64,000 nucleotides of DNA, from positions 10,433,501 through 10,497,500 of the forward strand of contig QCXZ01000042.1 in the NCBI GenBank assembly GCA_025024175.1, written 5' to 3'. This document shows, piece by piece, positions 38,401-51,059 of the stretch (position 1 is its first letter; each line of letters starts with the position of its first letter). Below the pieces are notes generated by a model. The model was not told the DNA's origin and ran no database searches. It saw only the letters and a program-made list of their open reading frames with translations. The DNA comes from Rhyzopertha dominica (lineage: Eukaryota; Arthropoda; Insecta; Coleoptera; Bostrichidae). The translations under genes and the position numbers were made by a program.

Positions 38401-41400
38401 TTTTCGGTGGAAATTATTTTTGGCTCAAAATCGGCATACTGATGTATTTTAAGCTGTAGATTCCAAAAATGCAGTCAGAAATGAGCTAGGACGTTCGTTA
38501 GCTTAAATTCTGCAAACTGACCCTTCTACTCTAGGTCACTTTTCAGACGAACCGTTGCAGCTAGAGAAAAACTGACACCACTCCGAAATGCAGCAGGTTC
38601 ACATTAGTAAATGAACATAAAATTAGCGTAATCGGAGACCATCAAGTCTCGAGGTGAAAAAAGAACAAAGGGGTTAGCCTTTGCTTTTTTGCAGTTTTCG
38701 GTGGAAATTATTTTTGGCTCAAAATCGGCATACTGATGTATTTTAAGCTGTAGATTCCAAAAATGCAGTCAGAAATGAGCTAGGACGTCCATTAGCTTAA
38801 ATTTTGCAAACTGACCCTTCTACTCTAGGTCACTTTTCAGACGAACCGTTGCAGCTAGAGAAAAACTGACACCACTCCGAAATGCAGCAGGTTCACATTA
38901 GTAAATGAACATAAAATTAGCGTAATCGGAGACCATCAAGTCTCGAGGTGAAAAAAAGACAAAGGGGTTAGCCTTTGCTTTTTTACAGTTTTCGGTGGAA
39001 ATTATTTTTTGCTCAAAATCGGCATACTGATGTATCTTGAGCTCCAGATTCCAAAAATGCAGTCAGAAATGAGCTAGGACGTCCGGAAATTTATTTTTTG
39101 CAAATTGACCCTTCTACTCTAGGTCACTTTTCAGACGAACTGTTGCAGCTAGAGACCAACTGACACCACTCCGAAATAAAGCAGGTCCACATTAGTAAAT
39201 GAACATAAAATTAGCGTAATCGGAGACCATCAAGTCTCGAGGTGAAAAAAGAACAAAGTGGTTAGCCTTTGCTTTTTTGCAGTTTTCGGTGGAAATTATC
39301 TTTGGCTCAAAATCTGCATACTGATGTATCTTGAGCTCCAGATTCCAAAAAAGCAGTCAGAAATGAGCTAGGACGTCCGGAAATTTATTTTTTGCAAATT
39401 TACCCTTCTACTCTAGGTCACTTTTCAGACGAACTGTTGCAGCTACAGTCCAACTGACACCACTCCGAAATAAAGCAGGTCCACATTAGTAAATGAACAT
39501 AAAATTAGCGTAATCGGAGACCATCAAGTCTCGAGGTGAAAAAAGAACAAAGGGGGTTAGCCTTGCTTTTTTGCAGTTAATCGGTGGAAATTATTTTTGG
39601 CTCAAAATCGGCATACTGATGTATTTTAAGCTGTAGATTCCAAAAATGCAGTCAGAAATGAGCTAGGACGTCCGGAAATTTATTTTTTGCAAATTGACCC
39701 TTCTACACTAGGTCACTTTTCAGACGAACTGTTGCAGCTAGAGAAAAACTGACACCACTCCGAAATAAAGCGGGTCCACATTAGTAAATGAACATAAAAT
39801 TAGCGTAAATCGGAGATCATCAAGTCTCGAGGTGAAAAAAGAACAAAGGGGTTTGCCTTTGCTTTTTTGCAGTTTTCGGTGGAAATTATTTTTTGCTCAA
39901 AATCGGCAAACTGATGTATCTTGAGCTCCAGATTCCAAAAATGCAGTCAGAAATGAGCTAGGACGTCCGAAATTTATTTTTTGCAAATTGACCCTTCTAC
40001 TTTAGGTCACTTTTCAGACGAACTGTTGCAGCTAGAGACCAACTGACACCCACTCCGAAATAAAGCAGGTCCACATTAGTAAATGAACATAAAATTAGCG
40101 TAATCGGAGACCATCAAGTCTGGAAGTGAAAAAAGAACAAAGGGGTTAGCCTTTGCTTTTTTGCAGTTTTCGGTGGAAATTATTTTTGGCTCAAAATCGG
40201 CATACTGATGTATTTTAAGCTGTAGGTTCCAAAAATGCACTCAGAAATGAGCTAGGACGTCCGTTAGGTTAAATTTTGCAAACTGACCCTTCTACTCTAG
40301 GTCACTTTTCAGACGAACCGTTGCAGCTAGAGAAAAACTGACACCATTCCGAAATGCAGCAGGTTCACATTAGTAAATGAACATAAAATTAGCGTAATCG
40401 GAGACCATCAAGTCTCGAGGTAAAAAAGGGGTTAGCCTTTGCTTTTTTGCAGTTTTCGGTGGAAATTATTTTTTGCTCAAAATCGGCATACTCATGTATC
40501 TGGAGCTCCAGATTCCAAAAAATGCAGTCAGAAATGAGCTAGGACGTCCGGAAATTTATTATTTGCAAATTGACCCTTCTACTCTAGGTCACTTTTCAGA
40601 CGAACTGTTGCAGCTAGAGACCAACTGACACCACTCCGAAATAAAGCAGGTCCACATTAGTAAATGAACATAAAATTAGCGTAATCGGAGACCATCAAGC
40701 CTCGAGGTGAAAAAAAAACAAAGGGGTTAGCCTTTGCTTTTTTGCAGTTTTCGGTGGAAATTATTTTTGGCTCAAAATCGGCAAACTGATGTATCTTGAG
40801 CTCCAGATTCCAAAAATGCAGTCAGAAATGAGCTAGGACGTCCGGAAATTTATTTTTTGCAAATTGACCCTTCTACTTTAGGTCACTTTTCAGACGAACT
40901 GTTGCAGCTAGAGACCAACTGACACCACTCCGAAATAAAGCAGGTCCACATTAGTAAATGAACATAAAATTAGCGTAATCGGAGACCATCAAGTCTCGAG
41001 GTGAAAAAAGAACAAAGGGGTTAGCCTTTGCTTTTTTGCAGTTTTCGGTGGAAATTATTTTTTGCTCAAAATCGGCAAACTGATGTATCTTGAGCTCCAG
41101 ATTCCAAAAATGCAGTCAGAAATGAGCTAGGACGTCCGGAAATTTATTTTTTGCAAATTGACCCTTCTACTTTAGGTCACTTTTCAGACGAACCGTTGCA
41201 GCTAGAGAAAAACTGACACCATTCCGAAATGCAGCAGGTTCACATTAGTAAATGAACATAAAATTAGCGTAATCGGAGACCTTCAAGTCTCGAGGTGAAA
41301 AAGAACAAAGGGGTTAGCCTTTGCTTTTTTGCAGTTTTCGGTGGAAATTATCTTTTGCTCAAAATCGGCATACTGATGTATCTTGAGCTCCAGATTCCAA

Positions 41401-42722
41401 AAATGCAGTCAGAAATGAGCTAGGACGTCCGGAAATTTATTTTTTGCAAATTGACCCTTCTACTCTAGGTCACTTTTCAGACGAACTGTTGCAGCTAGAG
41501 ACCAACTGACACCACTCCGAAATAAAGCAGGTCCACATTAGTAAATGAACATAAAATTAGCGTAATCGGAGACCATCAAGTCTCGAGGTGAAAAAAAAAA
41601 CAGAGGGGTTAGCCTTTGCTTTTTTGCAGTTTTCGGTGGAAATTATTTTTGGCTCAAAATCGGCATACTGATGTATTTTAAGCTGTAGATTCCAAGAATG
41701 CAGTCAGAAATGAGCTAGGACGTCCGGTAGCTTAAAATTTGCAAACTGACCCTTCTACTCTAGGTCACTTTTCAGACGAACCGTTGCAGCTAGAGAAAAA
41801 CTGACACCACTCCGAAATGCAGCAGGTTCACATTAGTAAATGAACATAAAATTAGCGTAATCGGAGACCATCAAGTCTCGAGGTGAAAAAAAAACAAAGG
41901 GGTTAGTTAGCCTTTGCTTTTTTGCAGTTTTCGGTGGAAATTATTTTTTGCTCAAAATCGGCATACTGATGTATCTCGAGCTCCAGATTCCAAAAATGCA
42001 GTCAGAAATGAGCTAGGACGTCCGGAAATTTATTTTTTGCAAATTGACCCTTCTACTCTAGGTCACTTTTCAGACGAACTGTTGCAGCTAGAGACCAACT
42101 GACACCACTCCGAAATAAAGCAGGTCCACATTAGTAAATGAACATAAAATTAGCGTAATCGGAGACCATCAAGTCTCGAGGTGAAAAAAGAACAAAGGGG
42201 TTAGCCTTTGCTCTTTCGCCGTTTTCTGTGGAAATTATTTTTCGCTCAAAATCGGCATACTGATGTATTTTGAGCTCCCGAGTCCAAAAATGCAGTCAGA
42301 AATAAGCTAGGACGTCCGGAAATTTATTTTTCGCAAATTGACCCTTCTACTCTAGGTCACTTTTCAGACGAACCGTTGCAGCTAGAGAAAAACTGACACC
42401 ACACCGAAATGCAGCAGGTCCACATTAGTAAATGAACATAAAATTAGCGTAATCGGAGACCATCAAGTTTCAAGGTGAAAAAACAACAGAGGGGTTGTTA
42501 GTCTCTGTTCTTTCGCCGTTTTCGGTGGAAATTATTTTTGGCTCAAAATCGGCATACTGATGTATTTTGAACTCCCGATTCCTAAAATGCAGTCAGAAAT
42601 AAGCTAGGACGTCCGGAAATTTATTTTTCGCAAATTGACCCTTCTACTCCAGGTCACTTTTCAGACGAACCGTTGCAGCTAAAGATCGCCATACTGATGT
42701 ATTTTGAGTTCCAGATTCCAAA
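26487..42722. repeat. 294-bp satellite array, about 55 visible copies
   Basis: Monomers repeat head to tail with a modal period of 294 bp (for example g31202, g31497 and g31791 at the same internal position; the first interval carries a one-base insertion). Each contains TTAGCCTTTGCTTTTTTGCA, a GGAAATTATTTTTGGCTC block, AATCGGCATACTGATGTATT, a GACGTCCG variable zone, TTTTCAGACGAACCGTTGCA and GGAGACCATCAAGTCTCGAG. There is no real coding capacity; the 62-codon frames at 34169 and 41914 are chance frames inside monomers. The array starts ~230 bp past the Limpet poly(A) signal and ends in a rearranged partial monomer (about 42683-42722). A 100-N gap means the true copy number is unknown. Confidence 0.97.
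33829..33928. other. Assembly gap (100 N)
   Basis: Exactly 100 N inside the satellite array, the usual placeholder for a gap of unknown length. Flanking monomers carry unusually many single-base indels. Confidence 0.98.
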
Positions 42723-42839
42723 TTGAAAATACATTTATTTTTGTGTTGTGGTGTTGGTCGGTGAAATGGCAACCTTCTGCTACATCTAAGGCCATTATGA
42801 GGTTCCTTACGATATGTGTATATGTGACGTATACTCGGA

Positions 42840-43225
42840 TCTAGTAGAATGTTTCAAAACAACAAACCCAAACGAATGTGGTGAAATATTGACATACACT
42901 GTCAATAATGGTGGAGGCGCCGGGTACTTACCAACTGCTGATCTGGAATCATAATTAGTATGATAAAAGGTATTGCTGAACAACATGTTTGATATAGCTT
43001 TACAGTGACAGACATACAAACCCATTAAGAAGAGCAAAATACTACAATCAACGATACTATTAACTAACTTGAATTGAAGGTAAAACATTAAGAAAACTTT
43101 CGACACAAACAAATTTGGAATGTAATTTTTTTAAACAATCTACATCATGTTTGCAAATAGGTGACCAAATCACACAATTATAGTCCAATATACTCCTGAC
43201 TAACCCAAAATACAATTATTTCAAT
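42840..43225 (-). pseudogene. Jockey/CR1-type RT C-terminal fragment
   Basis: The minus strand reads FGLVRSILDYNCVIWSPICK, then HDVDCLKKLHSKF, and in a shifted frame FKLVNSIVDCSILLFLMGLY with a later FYHTNYDSRSA. This is the RT tail (LVRS.L.Y..VIW.P, L.K...F, LLN..IDC..LL, HTNY). It lies 120 bp right of the satellite array. Confidence 0.8.
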
Positions 43226-43229
43226 GATG

Positions 43230-43566
43230 TATGTAGAGTATTATGTTTAACATGTGTAGTGGTTTGGGTTGGAACAAGTGGTTCAAGTTACATTGCAGGA
43301 TACCAGACTTCTACTTCAAAGATCATAAAAAAATACCAATTACCCTTGCTGAACTATCGTCAAGAGAATGAGAAAGCACGTTCATTTCATCAGATACCAA
43401 CGCTACAGGCATCCAGTACAATTGTTAAGGACAAAAAAAATGTAATGTTCTCCGAATGCCCTAGTTTATTTTTTAGAACACTTTAGATTCTGGGACTCAA
43501 AATATATCAGTATTTGAGTTTCACAGTGGAATCTTTGAAAATTTTAAGTAATTTTCCTTAAAATTC
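43230..43566. other. Sequence upstream of DNAAF6
   Basis: Contains a 75-codon plus-strand frame at 43259-43486 without recognisable motifs. Probably relic DNA grading into the DNAAF6 5' region. Confidence 0.3.
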
Positions 43567-43728
43567 ATGATAGAACATGATCCCATCTTGATGGCTCAGA
43601 AAGTGAAGGCCGATCTGCATGTAGTTGGTGTTATCAAACAAACACATTTGGCTTGCAGCCACATGGAAGCCTTCGTTTCCATGGAAACAAACACCTGTTT
43701 TGTCAATTTCACCTCCATCCATGAAACA

Positions 43729-44445
43729 ATGTCAGATTTCAATGAGATCCAGAAACTTGTTGAACTGTTTAATTTACAAAAAGATAAAGAGTCTGATTCA
43801 GAAGCGGAGGATGTTCTTGATACCTCCACTGCTACTAATATTGAGACAAACAAGCATGAAAAGGGTAAGCTTTTGAAAGATGGTTTCTACCCATACACAA
43901 CTTAAATATGTTACATACCTAGTGAAGAAACAACCAGAAAAGGCAAAAACGAATACTCCATATGCAAAAATTAGGCGTGACATTGATGATAAGAAGTCTC
44001 ATATAGTGGAAGATGCTTACGACGAAAGCTGTTTTCTTGAAGAAGGAAACAACGACGTATCATCAGACTGGAAGAAATGTCCACGTTGGGATGTTGCTTA
44101 CAGACAGAAAGTTACACCGTCGGATGTTTACCTTCAAGTACTCACCATTGGTTGAAGTTAACCATAATTTGCAGCTTCAATTTTTAGATGGGTGGTAAAA
44201 GTCCGGCCACCGCCAGTTGTGAGGACATGGTAATATCGGTACACTTACCTGGTGAAGATCGTCAAAATATCGACCTCAAGATCACCTCAAATCGTCTAGA
44301 TTTGGTGTCTTCACAGTATAAACTTGACGTTCCATTGCCACATCCGGTAGATCCAAAAAGGGGCAACGCCCAGTGGGATAAAAATGATGAAAAACTGATT
44401 ATTACTTTAACGATGAACAGGGAATTTGATTATGTTAATTTCTAA
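43729..44445 (+). CDS. DNAAF6: Dynein axonemal assembly factor 6 (PIH1D3-like), three exons
   Basis: Exons 43729-43864, 43923-44137 and 44188-44445 join in phase to 202 codons plus stop; the introns are 58 and 50 nt. The N-terminus is acidic (KDKESDSEAEDV), followed by a linker and a RWDVAYRQKVTPSDVYLQ block. The C-terminal CS-like domain has SCEDMVISVHLPGEDRQNID, YKLDVPLPHPVDPKRGNAQW and the ending NREFDYVNF. These match PIH1D3/DNAAF6, a cytoplasmic co-chaperone factor for assembling axonemal dynein arms; human PIH1D3 is about 214 aa. The frame is open from an upstream ATG at 43567, but 43729 fits the family N-terminus better. In insects the role would be in motile-cilia cells such as sperm or sensory neurons (inference). 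Confidence 0.9.
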
Positions 44446-44670
44446 AAATATCTTTGTAACTATAACTTCTACGAAAAATATAATATTAGGTCAATACTGT
44501 AATTTTCAAAAAATATTCTATTGAAACATAAACCTTAATGTTACGATACATTTTATGAGGATGAATGTTTTGCTGCTTTAAAAGCTTGATGAAATGAAGA
44601 GATTACTCTTTGTATGGCAGGCACAGTGGATTTTTAGCTTGTTACCCTTCAAAACAGCAATGTATGGCAC

Positions 44671-44676
44671 AATAAA
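44671..44676 (+). promoter_or_regulatory. DNAAF6: Possible poly(A) signal of DNAAF6
   Basis: AATAAA about 225 bp after the DNAAF6 stop codon. It is the first canonical signal downstream. Confidence 0.5.
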
Positions 44677-44699
44677 AAGTAATGAAAAATATGATATAT

Positions 44700-47092
44700 A
44701 CAAAAAGAGTAACTTTATTGTGCAAGAATAATGACAGATTTCAAAATTAGGTCAGAACCGTGAAACCATTAAGGGATGAAAAGTTATTGAGAAGAAAAGG
44801 ATAACTACCCTTAAGTTTTCTACCCCTTAGTTATGTAAGGAAATGAAAATGTGTCTGAAATCAGGCCCATCTATAGACAAGATGATTTTCGGAATTTCAG
44901 ATTTGAATATTTCTGTATTACTTAGATATTTCAGAAAAAGTGGTTGTTTAATTACAACTTCTAAGTGTTACAGCTCTGAAACGGAGCGCTTTAGGTTGTC
45001 AGATGGTCCCAGTTTTTTTGTTCAGAATTGTGAATACTACCATTTCCCAAAATATTGTCACTTCCTCCTGAATCACCTTGTATACCAAATTTTTATGAGA
45101 AACGACTTACCATGTGTTTTTGATATAAAACTCCTTCAGTTCCAAGAAAAAAAACAACTTGTTTCGCTTTGTTAGAAAATCTCAATTTATTCATCGTTTT
45201 AAATTAAACCTCAGTCAGATACTGATTGCATTATAAATATATCAATATTTTTAATATTAACTATAACTGTAACTACAGATGATATTTACATTAAAAACTG
45301 GTTTATAATTTACAAAAAAAAGAAAGCATAAAACAGCGAGATTTCACAGTAAAAATACAAAGTTCATGATCACATCCGATTCCTTAATAACATTTCAAAT
45401 GACTACTATGGTGGGCAGTTACAGTGACAGCGTGACTAAGAAAAAATAACATAAGTACGCTTCAGATCTCGAACAAACTGCTGAAAGCCACAATGAGTTG
45501 AACAGATCGTGCTGACTGGTTTATTTTTCACGCTTCCGCGCATCGTTTTTACTTACATAACAACAGTGTGGCGCGTCATCTTCCCGAAATTACTTTCCAT
45601 AGGAGAAACGCCGCCATCGTCGGCCTGCTTGAATTTGAGCATTTTTAATTACACCAACATAACTTTCCACAGCCATTTCCATTGGTACGGGTTGTGCCTC
45701 TCTGCTAGAACGGTTCCAAAGCCCGTTATTGCTATGAACTGATTCTTTGATATGTGCATCAAAACTACTAGAAAGCACCTAACCAATTTTGTTTGTTAAA
45801 TAAAGCAGCCAGACGATCGTTAACATTATTTACAGTCGTATACTAATACCATGCTTAAAATGGAAAACATGACGTTCCCCGTGAGACTTACAAAAAAAAT
45901 AAAATCACTCTTACTTCGGTATGGTAACTAGGTCAGTGGAACCGGACTAAAAACAAAAAACAAACAACGGAAAGGCAGCCCTTTCGTCTTCGAAAGTGAG
46001 CTCTTAAAATGTACAGACATTAATGTTCCCAGGACATACGAAAACAATTACAACACACAACAGTTTTAACACAAAGCTTCGCAAAACTTTTGGGTAACGA
46101 AAAATAATTGAGCTTCAGTTTTGGAATCGTAAATAATCAAATATCGAATATCACAGAAGTTTCAAACGAAGTAACTATTACAAGTTACTAGATCTAATTT
46201 TTTTTATTAACCCCAAAACCATGAATTCTGATCTGGAATTAAATAGTTCAATTTTAATCCTCTTTTGATGCAGTCCATTTTTTTAATCTTAAATGACATG
46301 TGAAGTTCTATGTAGTTTAATTTAAGTTTATATATTTACCTTTAGATATTTATCAATTCTAATGAATTTTTAACACCTGCATGTTTAAACTGTGCACTGA
46401 TATGTAAAGCAAGTGTGCAGACATGTTAAAAAGTTAGGTGAAAGTAGTCAAGTGTTATTATCTAGTAATGAAACTTTACTTCTAACATGATTTGAATAAG
46501 CATTTGGCGAGAATAAAAATAATGAAAATAATTTTAACCGACATTAATAAATTTTTTGTAAGTAATTTCGAGATACATTTTGTTAAAGGTGGTCAAAAAA
46601 CCTTTTTTCATAATTATTACACTACTTTGCTGGATGTTGTTTAGAAAACAAAAAAATTTTTGTTGATTTCTTTAATATCCAATTGTAAAAGCTCCCAGAA
46701 AAAAAAAGATTCCGCAACAGAGTATGTTACCCATATCTTTTAAACACTGGAGTTTATGTAGTATTTAGATGATTTGTAAAATATCAAGTACTAATGCATT
46801 GGTGCTTCATTTCATATTTCATTTTGAATCAATTATCAAGCAATTTTATTTTATAAAAATCATAACAATGTAGTAAATACTGAAAGTGTCTTTAAATTTC
46901 TATAAATTCAGCTGTTCAACTATCAAACAGTATGGCAATTTTGAAAAGATTCACTTTTGTACCAACAGGCGACCTGACCTGAAATCATTAATCCCCGAAC
47001 ATTCCCACGAGCTCACCAACGATCACCAAAATTGGCTGCCACCTCCCCCCTCAAAAAAAAACCCTAAGCATAACCTACGACTTGACTCACTA
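44700..47092. other. Intergenic DNA, probably including the ZCCHC-like 3' UTR
   Basis: No gene recognised. A 110-codon plus-strand frame at 44843-45175 has no known domain. Within it, minus-strand TATACAAGGTGATTCAGGAG near 45080 resembles a mariner-type terminus. TTTATT at 45186-45191 could be a minus-strand poly(A) signal for the ZCCHC-like gene, giving a ~1.9 kb 3' UTR. Confidence 0.4.
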
Positions 47093-50000
47093 TCATTTGC
47101 TCTCAGAGTCGGGCGTTCCCGTCACATACTCCAAGCTGTACGTCTTCTTCTGCGTTATGTCCTCTATGGTCTGCTCGCGGCACTCGCCGCCCAGATGGCC
47201 CTGTCCGCCACAGTTGTAGCAGTTGGGCGTCAGCCTCTGCGGATACTGCAACGGGCTGGAATAGACATACGACACGTAAGGGACCGTGTAGCTGATGAAG
47301 TCCGACTGGTTCGGAAACTGAAACTGCGGCGGCCTGTACTGGAATATTGACCTGCTGTTGGGGGCGGCGGCGGCACGGGGTAGCTCACGTAAGGCACCGA
47401 ACAGTTAGCCGCCAGGGTCGGGGGCAGCGGGGGAGGAGTGGGCGTCGTCTCGCAGAGGGGCGGCGCCGACTGGGAAGGGGGCGGGGCGGGGATGTATGGA
47501 GGCTGCGGCGGCGGCACGCCGTTCAGACGGGGCTTCACGTCCGGGCCCCTGCCGGGACCGTGCGGGGTGGTGACGGTCGGGGTGCCCGGCGGCGAGTGGT
47601 TCAGGCTGCTGCTGCTCGACGAGTTCGAGTGGTGCAACGAGGACTCGCCGTCGAGGTTCAGCGACTGCAGCTGTTCGATGAGGAACGACTGCTGCTGCGG
47701 CAGCTTCGTGTACGGACTGAAACGGAGGCCGTTTATGGGCTTCGGGTCCATGTGGACGACGAGAGGGGAAGTCCACGGCTTTTCCTCTATGTGGTTCAGC
47801 TGGAAATACAAGGACATCATGCACTTAACTAATGTTTATTACAGACTCGAATACAAGCAATTCTTACTGGAAGAGTATGCAAAAAGTTATTATTCCACTC
47901 TTCCAGAGAAGGAAAAAAGAATTTTTAAACTATTTTTCATCTGTTCATGGAGTAACTTTTCCGATGCCATTGCAAGCAACCTGCACTTTCCCGGTGTCTA
48001 TTCACAGTTCATAGATCACCCAGCTTGCAGAGTTCCATTTAGATGGCACTGAAGGCTTCAGCCTTCGTATTCCCACATACATAGGTCATGTTATTTTTAA
48101 TTTCATTAACTGCGAATTTGAATTTTGTTGAGATTGCACCATATTCTTCTTTTAAGAGAAAAGCCAGCGACCATAATAGGTAGATCTTTTATAATGTTGC
48201 AATTCTTCACCTCTTGTACCCTCAATTGTTTCATCTAATGGAGTACTCCCCAGAGACCACATTTGAGGGTGTTGTTTTTTGTTGTTTACTAAACATGATA
48301 TTGATGGTAGCTACTTGCTTTATAATAAGTATGTATGGCTCAAAAAAGCACTAAAAATACCAAACTTTACCGCTACTTTAACTCGTATCTATTCAACTCA
48401 TTCTTTACTGTGCTAAATAAGTATGAATATGATAGGGATGTGTTTTTAGCATTTTCTCTATACTTGTGGTCATCTAAATACTATTTTGGGAAAAACCGTA
48501 CCTCATCTTCCGGCAACTTCAGTTCGCTACTAAACAAGGGCAGACTAGAATGAGAGAGAGGGTCTACAGGCGGTAGATGCGGTAGAACTTCTAAAGGTGG
48601 ATTCGCAGGTTGCGGTATAGGTGCAACAGGTGGCCTCACATTCACCGTCCTGTGCGGGGACGTACTCCGACTCTGGATTGGCGAATTCGCCTGACTAACT
48701 ATCGGTGATATAGGTTGTGAAGGAAACGGTGCAACCTGCAAAAAACAAAGACCTCAACCAAATTAAAATTAAGTTGCATCATTTATGTCAATTTGTACTT
48801 TCTGCCTGTCGAATATATACATACAGAAAGACAAAATCATCAATTCTTAAGGGACAACCAACTCACATCAGGTGCCCNACAAACAGTGCCCATGANGCCG
48901 GGTCGGCTCCAATGTGGTGCTGTTAAAATTTCTATAGGTCCCGGTGGTATCGCAGGTATTGGAATTCCCGGAGGATGACCGTGGTGCAGAACGGTGTCTC
49001 CGTGGTGTTGGACAGGCATGGCGGTCTTTACGGGAACATCAGGAACATTCTGAGGGCACGAAACAATGGTCTAATCGAAACATTATTGCACAATTATTTA
49101 TGGATTACACAAAAACTTCTAATACCATGCATGTTCTTTCATGTGTAAACTTAAAATCGTAAAAGTCTGCTTGCACAAGGAAGCAGAAGTAACAAACTAT
49201 AGCTACTACAACAATAGTTAACTTAACTTTAAATATACACACAAAACAGAAGGCAAATGTCTATACAAAAGTAGAAGATATAGTGAGCTTTGCCTACAAA
49301 GGATATAAGATTTTATAGAAAAGTGAAAAAAAATGCTACAACACAAAAAGCAGGCAGTTGGTCTAAGAAATGGGAATGGTGAGCTAAAAATGCATATCAG
49401 GTATGTGATACAAATCTGGAAATAACCTTACCTGAATATAATCATTGATAAAATAAGATAAAATGACCTACGTTTATAAAATAATCAGCAAATAAGGAAC
49501 TGAAGGGATATAAATAGAATTGATAACAAATTCAGGTAAGAAAATACTAGAAATAATATAGGTAAAGAATGGAAAGCAGCCATAATATAATTAGTATGAA
49601 ACTGTAAGAGGAAACAAGTGGAAAGATTGGACATTACCATACAGGCTTCTCAAATGGAAAATTAGCAGCAGACCAAATCTACCATTCAAAACAAGCACAA
49701 GAGAAATACATTAAGAAAAATACTTTGCCGCATGCATTCTTTTTTTGAATGTCGCTTTTAAGTATTCTGCAATAGTACTGACATAAAAATCAATATCTAT
49801 ATTTTCCTGCCTACTTATAGGTTGTAAAAAGTTTGCCTCAAACTTAAGATTCAACTGCTATATTGAAAGTATGAATATGAGCTCTGTTCTCAACATGTTT
49901 TTGTGTTTGCTATTCATACAAAAAAAATGGCACCAGATTCTTTGCTGACATTTCTAATTGAAACACGTCCATTAAGTTAATACCACAACATTTTATTACT

Positions 50001-51028
50001 TCTTTGAAATTCATGCCATAACTTGTTGCTATTTAATTACCAATTAATTACCAAATGAAACAAATATTTGCTCTTTATTTTCTAAGAAAACCTTGATGTG
50101 GTGCTAACCACGACACACCATATTGTAAATATGTTAACAGAATTGAATTATTTCTATATCAGAAGTAGTTGCTCATTAATTGCTGTTGATTGGTGGTAGT
50201 TTCAATTAAAATTGATCCATTAAGACCAGGGTTACAGCAAAAATGTCTTTAAACCCATGTTACGCTACCTGCAATGATCCCATATCACACCCAACGCATT
50301 GTAATTTCCAGAGTGATCAATCATAATATAGGTTTTCTTGCAAGTTGCCATCCCGAAACCATAGTCAGTTTTACAAGCTACCACTACATAAATTTCGAGC
50401 AAAACAAAACACTATCGAGTGCAATACCTACAGTGCATTATTACATACTTTTAAACTCACCGGTACCTTCTGGGATGGGAACGGTATCCCTGGTGGCGGA
50501 TAAAACAAACTAGACTTAGCACTCAGACGGTTCTCCCTCTTCCTGCACTCGACCAATGCCGAAAGAGTCTCCCCAAAAAAACATTTCTGTTCGAATGTGA
50601 AGGCCGGATGATGCAGACACATAGTAAACAACAGTAAGAGTTCACCTAACACGTTTTCGTCCTTAAAATTGCCCTTCACTAACTCATTGGTGCAATCTGT
50701 CCTAAACACGGTCTTGTATAGCCAGTTGGCGCACGTGTAATTCCTAGTGTTAAGCAGAGAGACATACAGGACGACGCGGGTGGCGTGCGACATCGTCCAG
50801 TAGGCCCTGGGCGAGGCTGGCATCCTTCGACAGCTTCTCGACATCGTTGGCTGCGATGGCAGGCCCGCGCAGCTCCTGGTAAGTGTGCTTGCCTATCTCC
50901 TCGATGCAGCTGCCCAAGAAACGGATTTCGAACGGCACACACATATTTAACAACTCGTACATCACGTCTATTCTTTTATAACCTTCCAAGTCTTTGAACC
51001 ATGATAAAACATCCTCTTTACACACCAT
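47093..51028 (-). CDS. ZCCHC2/ZCCHC14-like protein, four exons, two apparent frameshifts
   Basis: Exons on the minus strand: 51028-50461, 49049-48867, 48735-48502 and 47799-47093. All junctions are phase 0 with GT-AG sites; total ~560 codons. Exon 1 starts MVCKEDVLSWFKDLEGYKR and holds the conserved N-terminal domain (NMCVPFEIRFLGSCIEEIG; then NYTCANWLYKTV). Exons 2-3 are proline-rich linkers. Exon 4 has FSPYTKLPQQQSFLIEQL, a Ser/Pro-rich tract, and near the C-terminus a CCHC zinc knuckle (CYNCGGQGHLGGEC). The order fits animal ZCCHC2/ZCCHC14, cytoplasmic RNA-binding adaptors. The frame shifts near 50775-50795 and near 47341-47355. Since conservation continues on both sides, I read these as assembly errors or recent mutations. 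Two N bases lie in exon 2. Confidence 0.85.
49050..50460. other. First intron of the ZCCHC-like gene
   Basis: A 1.4 kb AT-rich intron bounded by donor GTGAGT (minus, at 50460) and an acceptor ending in CCCTCAG (minus, at 49050). Nothing else is recognised. Confidence 0.6.
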
Positions 51029-51059
51029 TTCCAGAAAACATCGATATTCTTAAAAGAAC

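Noticed and set aside
26487..42722. CRISPR-like or rDNA-type repeat array
   Set aside because: Units are contiguous 294-bp monomers without unique spacers and without rRNA sequence. The context is an insect genome.
44843..45175. 110-codon plus-strand frame
   Set aside because: No recognisable domain or splice context, and it overlaps a mariner-like terminus on the other strand. Treated as chance.
47347..48052. Long Arg/Gly-rich plus-strand frames (161 and 204 codons)
   Set aside because: They are shadows of the GC-rich, proline/serine-coding exon 4 of the minus-strand ZCCHC-like gene.
50785..50997. Plus-strand frame opposite ZCCHC-like exon 1
   Set aside because: Shadow of the conserved minus-strand exon, with no motif of its own.
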